A stretch of 6,702 bases of DNA from an uncultured Chitinophagaceae bacterium (GCA_946885335.1 CAMPGG010000193.1:1-6702), one strand, 5' to 3'; shown: positions 1 through 6,702, numbered from the stretch's first letter. The notes: generated from the sequence alone by a model not told the origin. A program made the numbers and translations.

Positions 1-2365
1 GGAAATCAAATTTCACAGCCATATCCATTCCAAAATTAGGCCTGATAAATCCTTGTGCGGCTGACTGGCTTCCACCCCACATCATCCCACGTCCGCCACC
101 ACCTTGTGGTGAAATAGTTTTTGACTGGTAGTCACCGGATAACTGCACCGTAAAATTCTTAGGTAATTTGAAATTGTTACTGATCTTGGCAAAATAACTT
201 ACAAACTGGTCCTGTTCTTCAATAGGTAAATTATCGATCTTAATATCAGCCGTATAAAAATTCACGTTGCTGGTAATATCCCACCAACGGGTGATCTTGT
301 TTTTAGCTGTTAACTCTAATCCTGTTACATAACTGCGATTGGCATTAATGTAAGTGTTAACCAAAGCATCTTTACCGGTAGCAGGATTCAATTCTTTATC
401 CTGGTAACGGGTTATCAGGTCAGTGGTATTCTTAAAATAAACGGAAGCCAGGAAGTTGTCTTTATTCTTAAAAAGTTTGGAATAAGATAATTCAATAGAG
501 TTTGTGAATTCCGGGTTCAGACCAGGGTTACCACGACTCAGGTTCAGTGAATCTGAATAATCCGTAAATGGAGATAATTGCCAAAAATTAGGGCGATTAA
601 TCCGGCGGGAATAATTCAATTGCAGTTCCTGGTCATTTTTAAGTTGCTGACTTAAGAAAACACTTGGGAACAAACTAACCGGAAATTTGATATCGAAAGA
701 TTCATTTTTATCCGGCAAAATTCCTTCATAATTAGAACTTTCTACCCGCATACCCAGTTGATAACCGAAAGTATTTATACGGTTTGAATAGGTAGCATAA
801 CCTGCATACACATTATCAGTGCTTTCATATTTCATTGACAATGGAGCATTTAAAATAAGCTGTCCATTGGCAGGATTTACAAAGTAAAAATTATTGTTGC
901 TGCTGGCTTTGCGTACAGATGCACGAACGCCGGCTTCAAATTTTGAATTGTCGTTGATCGGGTTAATGAAATCCGATTGTACAACCAGGTTACTATTATT
1001 TCCGCTGGCCATTTGTTGTTGCTGGAATGAGCGGTCCAATTGGTTTACATCATTGTAATAATCGTTGCGAATGATGTTGGTATTATTGTTATTGCTTTTA
1101 TTAAATGTTGCATCTGCGGTTATTTCCCTGCCGGCTTTTGGAAAAATATGTTTGAAACTGGCACTAACACCTTTATTGCGGAAACGTCCGTCAGTATTGG
1201 ATAAACGTTCAGAATAAGATGATGTTTTAGGATTGTATAAAGAATCTATAAATAACCGGCTTTCCATGTTTGGCCTGAAACGACCTTCTACAAAAGTTCC
1301 GCTTAATGTAAAAGTGTTACGGTTATCAATAAAATAATCCATACCTGCACGGCCAAACATAAACCGGCCATTCATGATACTTTCATCCTCTTGGTTCAGA
1401 TAGGTGTCAGGTGAGCCATAAGTGGTTCTTTTGGTAGAACCATTACTGATTGATTTCCTTTGATTATAATTGCCACTGGCGAAAAAATTCACTTTATCCT
1501 GGCGAATGTTTATATCAGCTCCACCACCCACACGTAATCTTGAATCCACATTGGCTCTTAAACCACCGTTGTAACCAACTTTTTTATTTTTCTTTAAAAC
1601 AATATTTAAAATACCGGCAGTACCACCCGAAGCATCAAATTTTGCAGAAGGATTGGTGATCACTTCTACACTTTCAATTGCATCTGCCGGAATTTGTTCC
1701 AGGGTTAGCGTTGTAGGTCTGCCATCTACAAAAATCTGGGGTGTATTATTTCTTAAAGAAACATTTCCATCAATATCCACATTCAGTGAAGGAACATTAC
1801 GCATTACATCAACACCTGTTCCACCAGCTGTAACTATATTCTGATCAACATTAAAAATTTTTCTGTCAATGCCTAATTGCATCAAAGGTTTGCTGGAAGT
1901 AACTACTACATTACCCAATACTTTTTCATCAATCTGCAAACTGATATTACCAAGGTCTTTATCCAGTTTATTCATGATGGCTGCCATATCCGGGCGGCCA
2001 CCTGCCTGGAGGTCCTTCATATCAAAAAAAGAAACGGTCTGTTCGTATGGCTGAAAGCCAATGCCTGAAATGCGTAATTTATACTGACCCATGACCGGCA
2101 CATTTTCCAAAGAGAAATCTCCATTGGCCTGTGTAAGCATACCCGTTACAACCACATCTTTTCTTTGTTTGGTAACTGAGTCCATTCTTGTCTGGTATAA
2201 CTGGACGGAAGTTGCATCAATTGGTTTTTTTGTGATGGAATCCACAATTTTACCATAAAACCTGCCTGTAACGCCTGCGGCACGATTTCCCATTCCGTTT
2301 GGTTGCTGGGCCATCAAAATGGTTCCAAGGAAAACCGTGATTAAGCCTAATGTAAATTTTTTCAT
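1..2365 (-). CDS. TonB-dependent receptor-like outer-membrane beta-barrel protein (C-terminus cut by window edge)
   Basis: This outer-membrane protein probably binds and imports a ligand with TonB energy; the substrate cannot be read from the sequence. The frame is open from the ATG at 2365 to base 1 (788 codons). Residues 1-19 are a signal peptide (MKKFTLGLITVFLGTILMA, cleavage likely before QQ). Residues about 33-112 form a carboxypeptidase-regulatory-like beta-sandwich (GKIVDSITKKPIDATSVQLY, then NGDFSLENVP and YKLRISGIGF). Residues about 150-262 are a plug-like domain (DVMRNVPSLNVD, IFVDGRPT, IESVEVITNPSAKFDASG, GILNIVLKK). The rest is barrel with alternating aromatic strands, such as NYSRRINRPNFWQLSPF. 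This order fits the receptor subfamily with the OMP_b-brl_3 type of barrel (family knowledge). Relatives usually run some tens to about a hundred residues further, so most of the protein is present. There is no Shine-Dalgarno sequence, which is normal in this phylum. No SusD-like partner is visible, so a SusC role is not supported. Confidence 0.93.
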   Translation of the reverse strand, partial: MKKFTLGLITVFLGTILMAQQPNGMGNRAAGVTGRFYGKIVDSITKKPIDATSVQLYQTRMDSVTKQRKDVVVTGMLTQANGDFSLENVPVMGQYKLRISGIGFQPYEQTVSFFDMKDLQAGGRPDMAAIMNKLDKDLGNISLQIDEKVLGNVVVTSSKPLMQLGIDRKIFNVDQNIVTAGGTGVDVMRNVPSLNVDIDGNVSLRNNTPQIFVDGRPTTLTLEQIPADAIESVEVITNPSAKFDASGGTAGILNIVLKKNKKVGYNGGLRANVDSRLRVGGGADINIRQDKVNFFASGNYNQRKSISNGSTKRTTYGSPDTYLNQEDESIMNGRFMFGRAGMDYFIDNRNTFTLSGTFVEGRFRPNMESRLFIDSLYNPKTSSYSERLSNTDGRFRNKGVSASFKHIFPKAGREITADATFNKSNNNNTNIIRNDYYNDVNQLDRSFQQQQMASGNNSNLVVQSDFINPINDNSKFEAGVRASVRKASSNNNFYFVNPANGQLILNAPLSMKYESTDNVYAGYATYSNRINTFGYQLGMRVESSNYEGILPDKNESFDIKFPVSLFPSVFLSQQLKNDQELQLNYSRRINRPNFWQLSPFTDYSDSLNLSRGNPGLNPEFTNSIELSYSKLFKNKDNFLASVYFKNTTDLITRYQDKELNPATGKDALVNTYINANRSYVTGLELTAKNKITRWWDITSNVNFYTADIKIDNLPIEEQDQFVSYFAKISNNFKLPKNFTVQLSGDYQSKTISPQGGGGRGMMWGGSQSAAQGFIRPNFGMDMAVKFDF

Positions 2366-2394
2366 TTTCTCATGTATTTTTTAAATGCGCTGCA

Positions 2395-2406
2395 AGTTGT
2401 TCAACT
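2395..2406. promoter_or_regulatory. Short dyad (AGTTG-tt-CAACT) upstream of the receptor gene
   Basis: AGTTG and CAACT form a perfect 5+5 bp inverted repeat around two bases, 30-41 bases upstream of the receptor ATG. It could be a small operator half-site pair, or chance in AT-rich DNA. No -7 TAnnTTTG box is present anywhere in the 106-bp spacer, so where transcription of the receptor begins is not visible. Confidence 0.15.
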
Positions 2407-2427
2407 AAAAGTGATTATTTCGTTAAT

Positions 2428-2447
2428 GTTGGATAAATGGTTGGATA
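2428..2447. repeat. Tandem direct repeat GTTGGATA, 12-bp period, upstream of the receptor gene
   Basis: The octamer GTTGGATA occurs at 2428-2435 and again at 2440-2447, an exact copy one 12-bp step away (about one helical turn). It lies 63-82 bases upstream of the receptor start and just after the stop of the DUF445-like gene. Paired direct repeats with this spacing are typical of activator sites, for example LytTR-family regulators, which bind two GTT-containing repeats 10-13 bp apart. The flanking bases match the published LytTR consensus only partly, so the link is a guess. Confidence 0.3.
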
Positions 2448-2471
2448 TTATTTATAAGAGGGATGGATTTT

Positions 2472-3020
2472 TCATTTCAACAATAATAAAACAAGAAGAG
2501 CTTGTAAAATTCCGATCAATAAACCCAATAAAACGGACCCATAAATAATAACCCGGTTGATGGGTGAAAATAATTTGCTGATCTTATCATCGCCTATCTC
2601 TGCAACTTTTTCATTGATCATCGTTTCCGTTTTCCACTCTTGTTGCAGGCTGTCCATATATTGGTTCATGACTGTTGGGAAAAGTGTCTCCATTTCTTTC
2701 ATAAAAACCTTCTTTAACGCAACAATCGTTTGTTCCCCGATCAGCATACCCACATAGGGTAATTCTTTAACCAGTCTTATTCTTAAAAAGTCATCAACCT
2801 GTTTATCTGCCAGGATCATTAATTTTTCGAATGACCTTGTTCCTGTCAGCTCCTTCCGTATTTCCGACAATAAGACGTCTGCATTTAAAAATTCTTTTGC
2901 TCCCTGTAAAAGAATTTCTCTTTTCTTTTTTTGGGATAAATAGAACCGGATAAACAACAGGCTAAACAGGAAAGCAAAACATGCAGGGATAATGAGGGCG
3001 GCAATAAAAAGGAGTGACAT
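2472..3020 (-). CDS. Small two-helix membrane protein, divergent DUF445-family (YheB/YjiN-like) member
   Basis: The protein has 182 residues. Residues 2-28 are a hydrophobic helix followed by a basic stretch (SQKKKRE). Residues about 35-150 are soluble and helical. Residues about 157-181 are a second membrane helix (GSVLLGLLIGILQALLVLLL). The middle part (VDDFLRIRLVKELPYVGMLI, then FMKEMETLFPTVMNQYM) and the C-terminal GLLIGILQALL resemble, from memory, the short DUF445 proteins of Bacteroidota. Their biochemical function is unknown. The N-terminal motif I expect in this family (a GxxTNWxAIKMLFxP-like stretch) is absent and replaced by a plain helix. The gene starts with ATG at 3020, without a Shine-Dalgarno sequence, 48 bases beyond the tRNA-His 3' end and 13 bases beyond the T-tract of the tRNA terminator. 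It precedes the receptor gene by 106 bp on the same strand. The coding call is firm; the family call is moderate. Confidence 0.85.
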   Translation of the reverse strand: MSLLFIAALIIPACFAFLFSLLFIRFYLSQKKKREILLQGAKEFLNADVLLSEIRKELTGTRSFEKLMILADKQVDDFLRIRLVKELPYVGMLIGEQTIVALKKVFMKEMETLFPTVMNQYMDSLQQEWKTETMINEKVAEIGDDKISKLFSPINRVIIYGSVLLGLLIGILQALLVLLLLK

Positions 3021-3033
3021 ATGATGTATTTAA

Positions 3034-3060
3034 ATAGAAAACCCGGTCATAAAGACCGGG
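3034..3060 (-). terminator. Intrinsic terminator of the tRNA-His unit
   Basis: On the minus strand a 7-bp stem, CCCGGTC / GACCGGG with loop TTTAT (3042-3060), is followed by TTTTCTATTT. It sits 8 bases after the tRNA 3' end, where a tRNA terminator is expected. It also lies directly in front of the DUF445-like gene, so that gene depends either on readthrough or on a promoter I cannot recognise. Confidence 0.85.
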
Positions 3061-3068
3061 CAAACCTG

Positions 3069-3143
3069 GGTGGCTAATGGGGCTCGAACCCACGACCTCT
3101 AGAACCACAATCTAGCGCTCTAACCAACTGAGCTATAACCACC
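3069..3143 (-). tRNA. tRNA-His, anticodon GTG
   Basis: On the minus strand the full cloverleaf is visible. The D arm contains AGCTCAGTTGGTTAGAGC. The anticodon stem CTAGA / TCTAG encloses loop TTGTGGT with anticodon GTG. The T arm contains GTGGGTTCGAGCCC. Counting back from T8 places an extra G at position -1, opposite C73; this G(-1):C73 pair is the identity mark of bacterial tRNA-His. The acceptor stem 1-7/66-72 pairs throughout, with one T-G wobble. The 3' CCA is not encoded (the genome reads CAG after C73), so it must be added by CCA-adding enzyme. Confidence 0.97.
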
Positions 3144-3158
3144 GTTTTAATTCAGGCG

Positions 3159-3188
3159 CAAAAATAAGTAAAATGAATCCAGTTCAAA
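3159..3188 (-). promoter_or_regulatory. Bacteroidota-type promoter of tRNA-His
   Basis: On the minus strand TTTG (3188-3185) is followed after 18 bases by TATTTTTG (3166-3159). This is a perfect match to the -33 TTTG and -7 TAnnTTTG boxes used by the main sigma factor of Bacteroidota. Transcription would start near 3153, about 10 bases before the mature tRNA 5' end at 3143. Confidence 0.75.
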
Positions 3189-3218
3189 AAATAAAAAATT
3201 GTATCAGGTATTATTGTT

Positions 3219-3293
3219 GCATTTAACAAAGTTCAGAAGGATTTACCATTTAATTCATTATTGAACCATTGTTATAAAACCTTTGTTAAATGC
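3219..3293. repeat. Perfect 13-bp inverted repeat in the divergent tRNA-His / protease intergenic region
   Basis: GCATTTAACAAAG (3219-3231) and its exact reverse complement CTTTGTTAAATGC (3281-3293) flank 49 bp. Read outward, each arm gives CTTTGTTAAATGC towards its own gene: tRNA-His on the minus strand, the protease on the plus strand. The left arm lies upstream of the tRNA promoter. The right arm is 75-87 bases upstream of the preferred protease start and contains the ATG of the longer alternative reading. Each arm is preceded by bases that make a one-mismatch TAnnTTTG box (GAACTTTG and AACCTTTG). No flanking target duplication is seen. Confidence 0.6.
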
Positions 3294-3325
3294 CTGAGAT
3301 AGTACGAAATCCTCCGTTTTTGCGT

Positions 3326-3333
3326 TATTTTTG
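3326..3333 (+). promoter_or_regulatory. Candidate -7 box (TATTTTTG) for the protease gene
   Basis: TATTTTTG matches the TAnnTTTG box exactly and is identical to the tRNA-His -7 box. Transcription would start near 3340, leaving a leader of about 28 bases before the ATG at 3368. No good TTTG lies 17-20 bases upstream, so this is half a promoter only. If it is used, the longer protein starting at 3290 cannot be made from this transcript. Confidence 0.35.
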
Positions 3334-3367
3334 GAATATGCACAATGCATTTAAATATCTTACAAAT

Positions 3368-5515
3368 ATGAAGAGACTACCCATTGTTTTGTTGATCCTG
3401 GTGGCAGGCATTTTTTTTACCATTCAAACCTTAGGCAGTGATGGTAATCCACCATCCCGCTATGAGCGAATTATGAAGAATGTGGCTGAAATGCTTTCTC
3501 AAGGTCATTACAGTCCGCAAGAGATTAATGATGAATTTTCAAAAAAAGTTTTTACTAAATACATCGAACAACTCGATTCGGATAAAAATATCCTGTTGAA
3601 ATCTGATATTGATGCATTGCGTAAACACGAAACTCGTGTTGACGATGAATTAAAAGGGGCACAAGTGCAATTTTTCCTGGATGCAGCCGCGGTTTTCAAT
3701 AAAAGGATGGAAGAGGCATCTACAATTTATCATGATATTTTATCAAAGCCATTTGATTTTAAGATCCAGGAAGAAGTAGATATGGATTCTGAAAGAATCG
3801 ATTTTGCTGCTAACAATGCGGAGCGCAAAGAAATGTGGAGAAAGCGTTTAAAATATCTTACGCTTGAACGTTATGTGGATCTGCTGGATGCCCGTGAAAA
3901 AAATAAAGGAAATAAAGATTACGATGTGAAGACGGATGCAGAACTTGAAAAAGAAGCCAGGGAGAAAGTGGAGACCATCATGGAAAGAACTTTCGAAAGA
4001 TATCGTTTCAAATTTAATGAGGAAGAGAAGTTTAATTTATATGTAAACACCATTACAACCACAATGGATCCGCATACTACCTTTTTTCCACCGGTAGATA
4101 AAAGATATTTTGATGAGGAAATGAGCGGCCGTTTCTTTGGTATTGGTGCATCATTACAATATGAAGATGGTAATATAAAAATTGCCAGTCTTATTACCGG
4201 TAGCCCCGCATGGAAATCTGGTGAGATCCAGGTTGGCGATGTAATTACGAAAGTTGCCCAGGGTGACCAGGAGCCAGTTGATCTGACCGGGTATATGACA
4301 CAGGATGCGGTAAAGATCATCCGCGGTAAAAAAGGAACGGAAGTTAGGTTGACTTTAAAGAAAACAGATGGAACAGTAAAAACTGTTTCAATTATTCGGG
4401 ATGAAATTGTACAGGATGAAACTTTTGCCCGCAGTGCCATAGTAAAATCAGGAGCAACTAAAATTGGCTATATCTATCTGCCAGAATTTTATGCAGATTT
4501 TGATAATCCAAAAGGTGCCCGCAGTTATGTGGATGTGGCAAAAGAAATCATCAAATTAAAAGAAGAGAATATCGATGGCATTGTAATGGACCTTCGTGGA
4601 AACGGTGGCGGTTCATTAATAGATGTGGTACAAATGGCTGGATTATTTATTGAAGAAGGTCCAATTGTACAGGTAAAAGACCGGGATGGTAATCCAAGTA
4701 TTTTAAGAGATAAGGATAATAAAACGGTTTTGTATGATGGTCCGCTGGCAGTTATGGTGAATGAATTGAGTGCTTCTGCTTCCGAGATCTTTGCAGCGGC
4801 TATACAGGATTATAACCGCGGTGTTATCATTGGCAGTACATCAACTTTTGGTAAAGGAACAGTACAACGTAATATTGGATTAGATCCGGGATCAAGCTTT
4901 TTGTCTTCTAATTCTGAACTTGGAACCATTAAACTGACTTTACAGAAATTTTACCGGATCAATGGCGGATCAACGCAATTAAAAGGTGTGTATCCTGATA
5001 TTATTCTGCCTGATAACCTGGAGTATTTAAAATTCAGGGAAAAAGATGATCCGGATGCGCTTCCTTGGGATGAAATTCCTCAAGCCAGTTACACCAAATG
5101 GAATTCAGGATATAATCTTAATTCAGTTAAACAACTTAGTGAAGAAAGGATCAGTAAAAGTGAAGCTTTCAATACTATTAAAAAGACATCTGAATGGTTA
5201 TCTGAACAAAATGACAGGAAATATTCTCTGCATATTGACCAGTTCCGCAAGGATATGAAAGCCATAAAAGAAGCGGTTTCCCGTACTTCTGAAAGTACAA
5301 AACTGCCTTATGAATTGAATGTTTCCGCCTTACCGCAGGAAGCAGGAAAATATGCAAATGATACCAATAAGCAGGAGCGTTTTCAACAATGGCTATCAGG
5401 TCTTCGTAAAGACATTTATCTTGATCAGTCAATCAAAACATTATCAGACATGATCAACCAGCGCAACATAGCATTAGGTTTAAAAGCTAAAGAGCCTGCT
5501 AAGAAAGCTTTTTAA
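3368..5515 (+). CDS. prc: Carboxy-terminal processing peptidase (Prc/Tsp-type, family S41)
   Basis: This periplasmic serine protease trims or degrades proteins from their C-termini and probably acts in envelope protein quality control. I chose the ATG at 3368 (715 residues) because it puts a signal peptide or anchor at once at the N-terminus (MKRLPIVLLILVAGIFFTIQ). The frame is open back to an ATG at 3290, but those 26 extra residues look like non-coding DNA. Residues about 30-225 form the helical N-terminal domain (NVAEMLSQGHYSPQEINDEF, TTTMDPHTTFFPP). Residues about 254-345 are a PDZ domain (FGIGASLQ, SPAWKSGEIQVGDVI). Residues about 364-545 are the S41 core: GIVMDLRGNGGGS at 404-416, SASASE at 468-473 containing the nucleophile, and FGKGTVQ with K496 as the general base. 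The remaining 170 residues are the helical C-terminal domain seen in Prc. Size and order match E. coli Prc (682 residues), and the catalytic motifs are intact. The gene stands alone and ends just before a strong terminator. Confidence 0.95.
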   Translation: MKRLPIVLLILVAGIFFTIQTLGSDGNPPSRYERIMKNVAEMLSQGHYSPQEINDEFSKKVFTKYIEQLDSDKNILLKSDIDALRKHETRVDDELKGAQVQFFLDAAAVFNKRMEEASTIYHDILSKPFDFKIQEEVDMDSERIDFAANNAERKEMWRKRLKYLTLERYVDLLDAREKNKGNKDYDVKTDAELEKEAREKVETIMERTFERYRFKFNEEEKFNLYVNTITTTMDPHTTFFPPVDKRYFDEEMSGRFFGIGASLQYEDGNIKIASLITGSPAWKSGEIQVGDVITKVAQGDQEPVDLTGYMTQDAVKIIRGKKGTEVRLTLKKTDGTVKTVSIIRDEIVQDETFARSAIVKSGATKIGYIYLPEFYADFDNPKGARSYVDVAKEIIKLKEENIDGIVMDLRGNGGGSLIDVVQMAGLFIEEGPIVQVKDRDGNPSILRDKDNKTVLYDGPLAVMVNELSASASEIFAAAIQDYNRGVIIGSTSTFGKGTVQRNIGLDPGSSFLSSNSELGTIKLTLQKFYRINGGSTQLKGVYPDIILPDNLEYLKFREKDDPDALPWDEIPQASYTKWNSGYNLNSVKQLSEERISKSEAFNTIKKTSEWLSEQNDRKYSLHIDQFRKDMKAIKEAVSRTSESTKLPYELNVSALPQEAGKYANDTNKQERFQQWLSGLRKDIYLDQSIKTLSDMINQRNIALGLKAKEPAKKAF

Positions 5516-5532
5516 AAGGAAATAATACAAAT

Positions 5533-5563
5533 AAAAAACCCGGAAATTTTTCCGGGTTTTTTT
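5533..5563. terminator. Bidirectional intrinsic terminator between convergent genes
   Basis: An A-tract, then CCCGGAAA (5539-5546), a minimal T-rich loop and TTTCCGGG (5549-5556), then a run of seven T. The A-tract on one side and T-tract on the other make it work in both directions. It lies 17 bases after the protease stop and 19 bases from the stop of the iron-sulfur gene on the opposite strand, so it can end both transcripts. Confidence 0.92.
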
Positions 5564-5581
5564 ATGGTTTTATCCAATGCT

Positions 5582-6702
5582 TTATCCTTTGTTCTGCATT
5601 TCAATCGCCCACTGATCTCTTTCATCCGGAGAAAACTTCCAGGGCGCAAAATTATTTTCAACGTTGCTGAACATGCCGTTCCATTCCTGCGGAGCATTAC
5701 TTTCTTCCATAACCAAATAGCGGCGCAATTGTAATATTATATCCAGCGGACTGATGCCAACCGGGCATTCCTGCACACAAGCATTACAAGTGGTGCAGGC
5801 ACGCAATTCTTCCACACTGATATAATCGTGCAAAAGTGTTTTACCATCATCAACAAAACTTCCGTTTTTATCGATGATCTGTCCCATATCCGCAGCCCGG
5901 TCTCGTGTATCCATCATGATCTTACGCGGTGAAAGTTTTTTGCCGGTAATGGTTGCAGGGCAAGCAGCAGAACATCTTCCACATTCTGTGCAGGAATAAG
6001 CATCCAGGATGTTTCTCCAACTGAGGTCGTTTACATCTTTAGCGCCAAACTTCTTTATGGGTTCACCACTGGCATCGGTTGGAGCCAGCTCTGGTTGCAT
6101 AGCATACAACACTTCGTTTTGAATGGCAGGCATATTCCGCATTTTACCCTGGGGTATCAACCGGGCATAATAGGCATTGGGAAATGCAAAAATGATATGC
6201 AGGTGCTTGGAATAGGGCAGGTAATTGAGAAAGGCAAAAATGCCGGCAATGTGCAACCACCAGGCAACTCTTTCGATGATCACCAATGTGCCACTATCCA
6301 TTCCTGTTAGGGAAGGCGCAATCAAACCTGAAAAAAAGAAATTGCCAACATCATGATATCCCGGGTGACCTTGTAATTGTAAAGCCCTGTCGGTACTGTT
6401 CATGGTAAGAAAAAGCGTCATCAATACAATTTCAAAAAACAGGATGATATTGGCATCGCTGCGTGGCCATCCATCAAGGTCATGGCTGATAAAACGACGC
6501 AGTTTGATAATATTTCGCCGTACAAGAAAGGCAACACAAACTGCGATGACGCCAACTGCCAGCCATTCAAATGCATTGATCAAAAATGTATAAAAACTAC
6601 CTAGCGGTTCGGCAAACATGCGATGAGTGCCAAAAATTCCATCCAACACAATTTCAAGTACTTCAATATTGATGATGATAAATCCTGCATAGATCACAAA
6701 AT
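5582..6702 (-). CDS. Membrane-anchored dicluster 4Fe-4S protein, HdrC/HdrE-like (N-terminus cut by window edge)
   Basis: This is probably an electron-transfer subunit that passes electrons between the quinone pool and a cysteine-rich Hdr-like partner; the actual donor and acceptor are unknown. The frame is open to the right edge. A GTG at 6697 could start a 371-residue protein, but it lies inside a membrane helix (FVIYAGFIIINIEVLEIVLD) and relatives have further N-terminal helices, so the gene very likely continues beyond the window. Counting from that GTG, hydrophobic segments lie near 2-19, 38-60, 83-99 and 138-160, with candidate haem-ligand histidines at 149, 165 and 167 (WWLHIAG, SKHLHI). 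The C-terminal domain has two CxxCxxCxxxCP motifs, with cysteines at 236, 239, 242, 246 and at 301, 304, 307, 311; all eight ligands are present, so two [4Fe-4S] clusters are expected. The gene is convergent with the protease, and nothing follows it on its strand. Confidence 0.9.
   Translation of the reverse strand, partial: FVIYAGFIIINIEVLEIVLDGIFGTHRMFAEPLGSFYTFLINAFEWLAVGVIAVCVAFLVRRNIIKLRRFISHDLDGWPRSDANIILFFEIVLMTLFLTMNSTDRALQLQGHPGYHDVGNFFFSGLIAPSLTGMDSGTLVIIERVAWWLHIAGIFAFLNYLPYSKHLHIIFAFPNAYYARLIPQGKMRNMPAIQNEVLYAMQPELAPTDASGEPIKKFGAKDVNDLSWRNILDAYSCTECGRCSAACPATITGKKLSPRKIMMDTRDRAADMGQIIDKNGSFVDDGKTLLHDYISVEELRACTTCNACVQECPVGISPLDIILQLRRYLVMEESNAPQEWNGMFSNVENNFAPWKFSPDERDQWAIEMQNKG

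Noticed and set aside
1450..2068. Four short plus-strand open frames of 61-69 codons inside the receptor gene.
   Set aside because: They lie opposite a continuous 788-codon frame with clear domain motifs and have no recognisable protein features; they are antisense shadows.
1..2365. The receptor as a SusC protein of a polysaccharide utilisation locus.
   Set aside because: No SusD-like lipoprotein, glycoside hydrolase or sigma/anti-sigma pair is visible, and the barrel resembles the smaller OMP_b-brl_3 type; about 790-900 residues is shorter than typical SusC.
2362..2373. Three-codon reading frame (ATG AGA AAA TGA, minus strand) overlapping the receptor start by ATGA, resembling a translational-coupling minicistron.
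   Set aside because: Too short to distinguish from chance in AT-rich leader DNA; no ribosome-binding sequence supports it.
3069..3143. The tRNA-His gene as an integration site of a mobile element.
   Set aside because: No integrase, no repeated tRNA 3' segment and no phage-like gene appear in the window.
3219..3293. The 75-bp inverted-repeat unit as a miniature transposable element.
   Set aside because: No target-site duplication flanks the arms and no second copy is present in the window; kept only as a repeat of unknown role.
3919..4440. A 173-codon minus-strand open frame inside the protease gene.
   Set aside because: It is antisense to the conserved PDZ region of the protease, is rich in serine from reverse-complemented codons, and resembles no protein family.
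5533..5563. Shared CCCGG cores of the two terminators as a dispersed repeat family.
   Set aside because: Only five core bases are shared, and A-tract/CCCGG/T-tract hairpins are a common terminator design in this phylum.

Overview
The window carries four protein genes and one tRNA gene from a member of the Bacteroidota. The best guess is the Chitinophagaceae or a near relative, based on protein style only. Support for the phylum comes from an outer-membrane receptor with a carboxypeptidase-regulatory-like N-terminus, a Prc-type processing protease, an HdrC/HdrE-like iron-sulfur membrane protein, absence of clear Shine-Dalgarno sequences, and a promoter of the TTTG / TAnnTTTG type in front of the tRNA. 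The DNA is moderately AT-rich throughout, and no abrupt change in composition, insertion sequence, CRISPR array or phage gene is visible.

Layout: (1) 1-2365, minus strand: a TonB-dependent-receptor-like outer-membrane protein whose C-terminus lies beyond the left edge. (2) 2366-2471: a spacer with a 12-bp-period direct repeat and a small dyad. (3) 2472-3020, minus: a small two-helix membrane protein that looks like a divergent DUF445 member. (4) 3034-3188, minus: a tRNA-His(GTG) unit with its own promoter and intrinsic terminator. (5) 3144-3367: a divergent intergenic region with a perfect 13-bp inverted repeat and promoter-like boxes facing both ways. (6) 3368-5515, plus: a carboxy-terminal processing protease (Prc family). 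(7) 5533-5563: a bidirectional terminator. (8) 5582-6702, minus: a membrane-anchored dicluster 4Fe-4S protein whose N-terminus lies beyond the right edge.

The genes do not form one pathway. They are housekeeping or envelope functions: outer-membrane uptake or binding, periplasmic proteolysis, membrane electron transfer, and a tRNA. The minus-strand genes on the left may be partly co-transcribed, because no convincing promoter is visible before the receptor and the DUF445-like gene starts only 13 bases after the tRNA terminator's T-tract. The protease and the iron-sulfur gene converge on a shared terminator.

I see no convincing new defence, mobile or biosynthetic system. The observations most worth a second look are the inverted repeat between the tRNA and protease genes, the altered N-terminus of the DUF445-like protein, the probable mis-start of the protease, and the iron-sulfur protein with no partner downstream.
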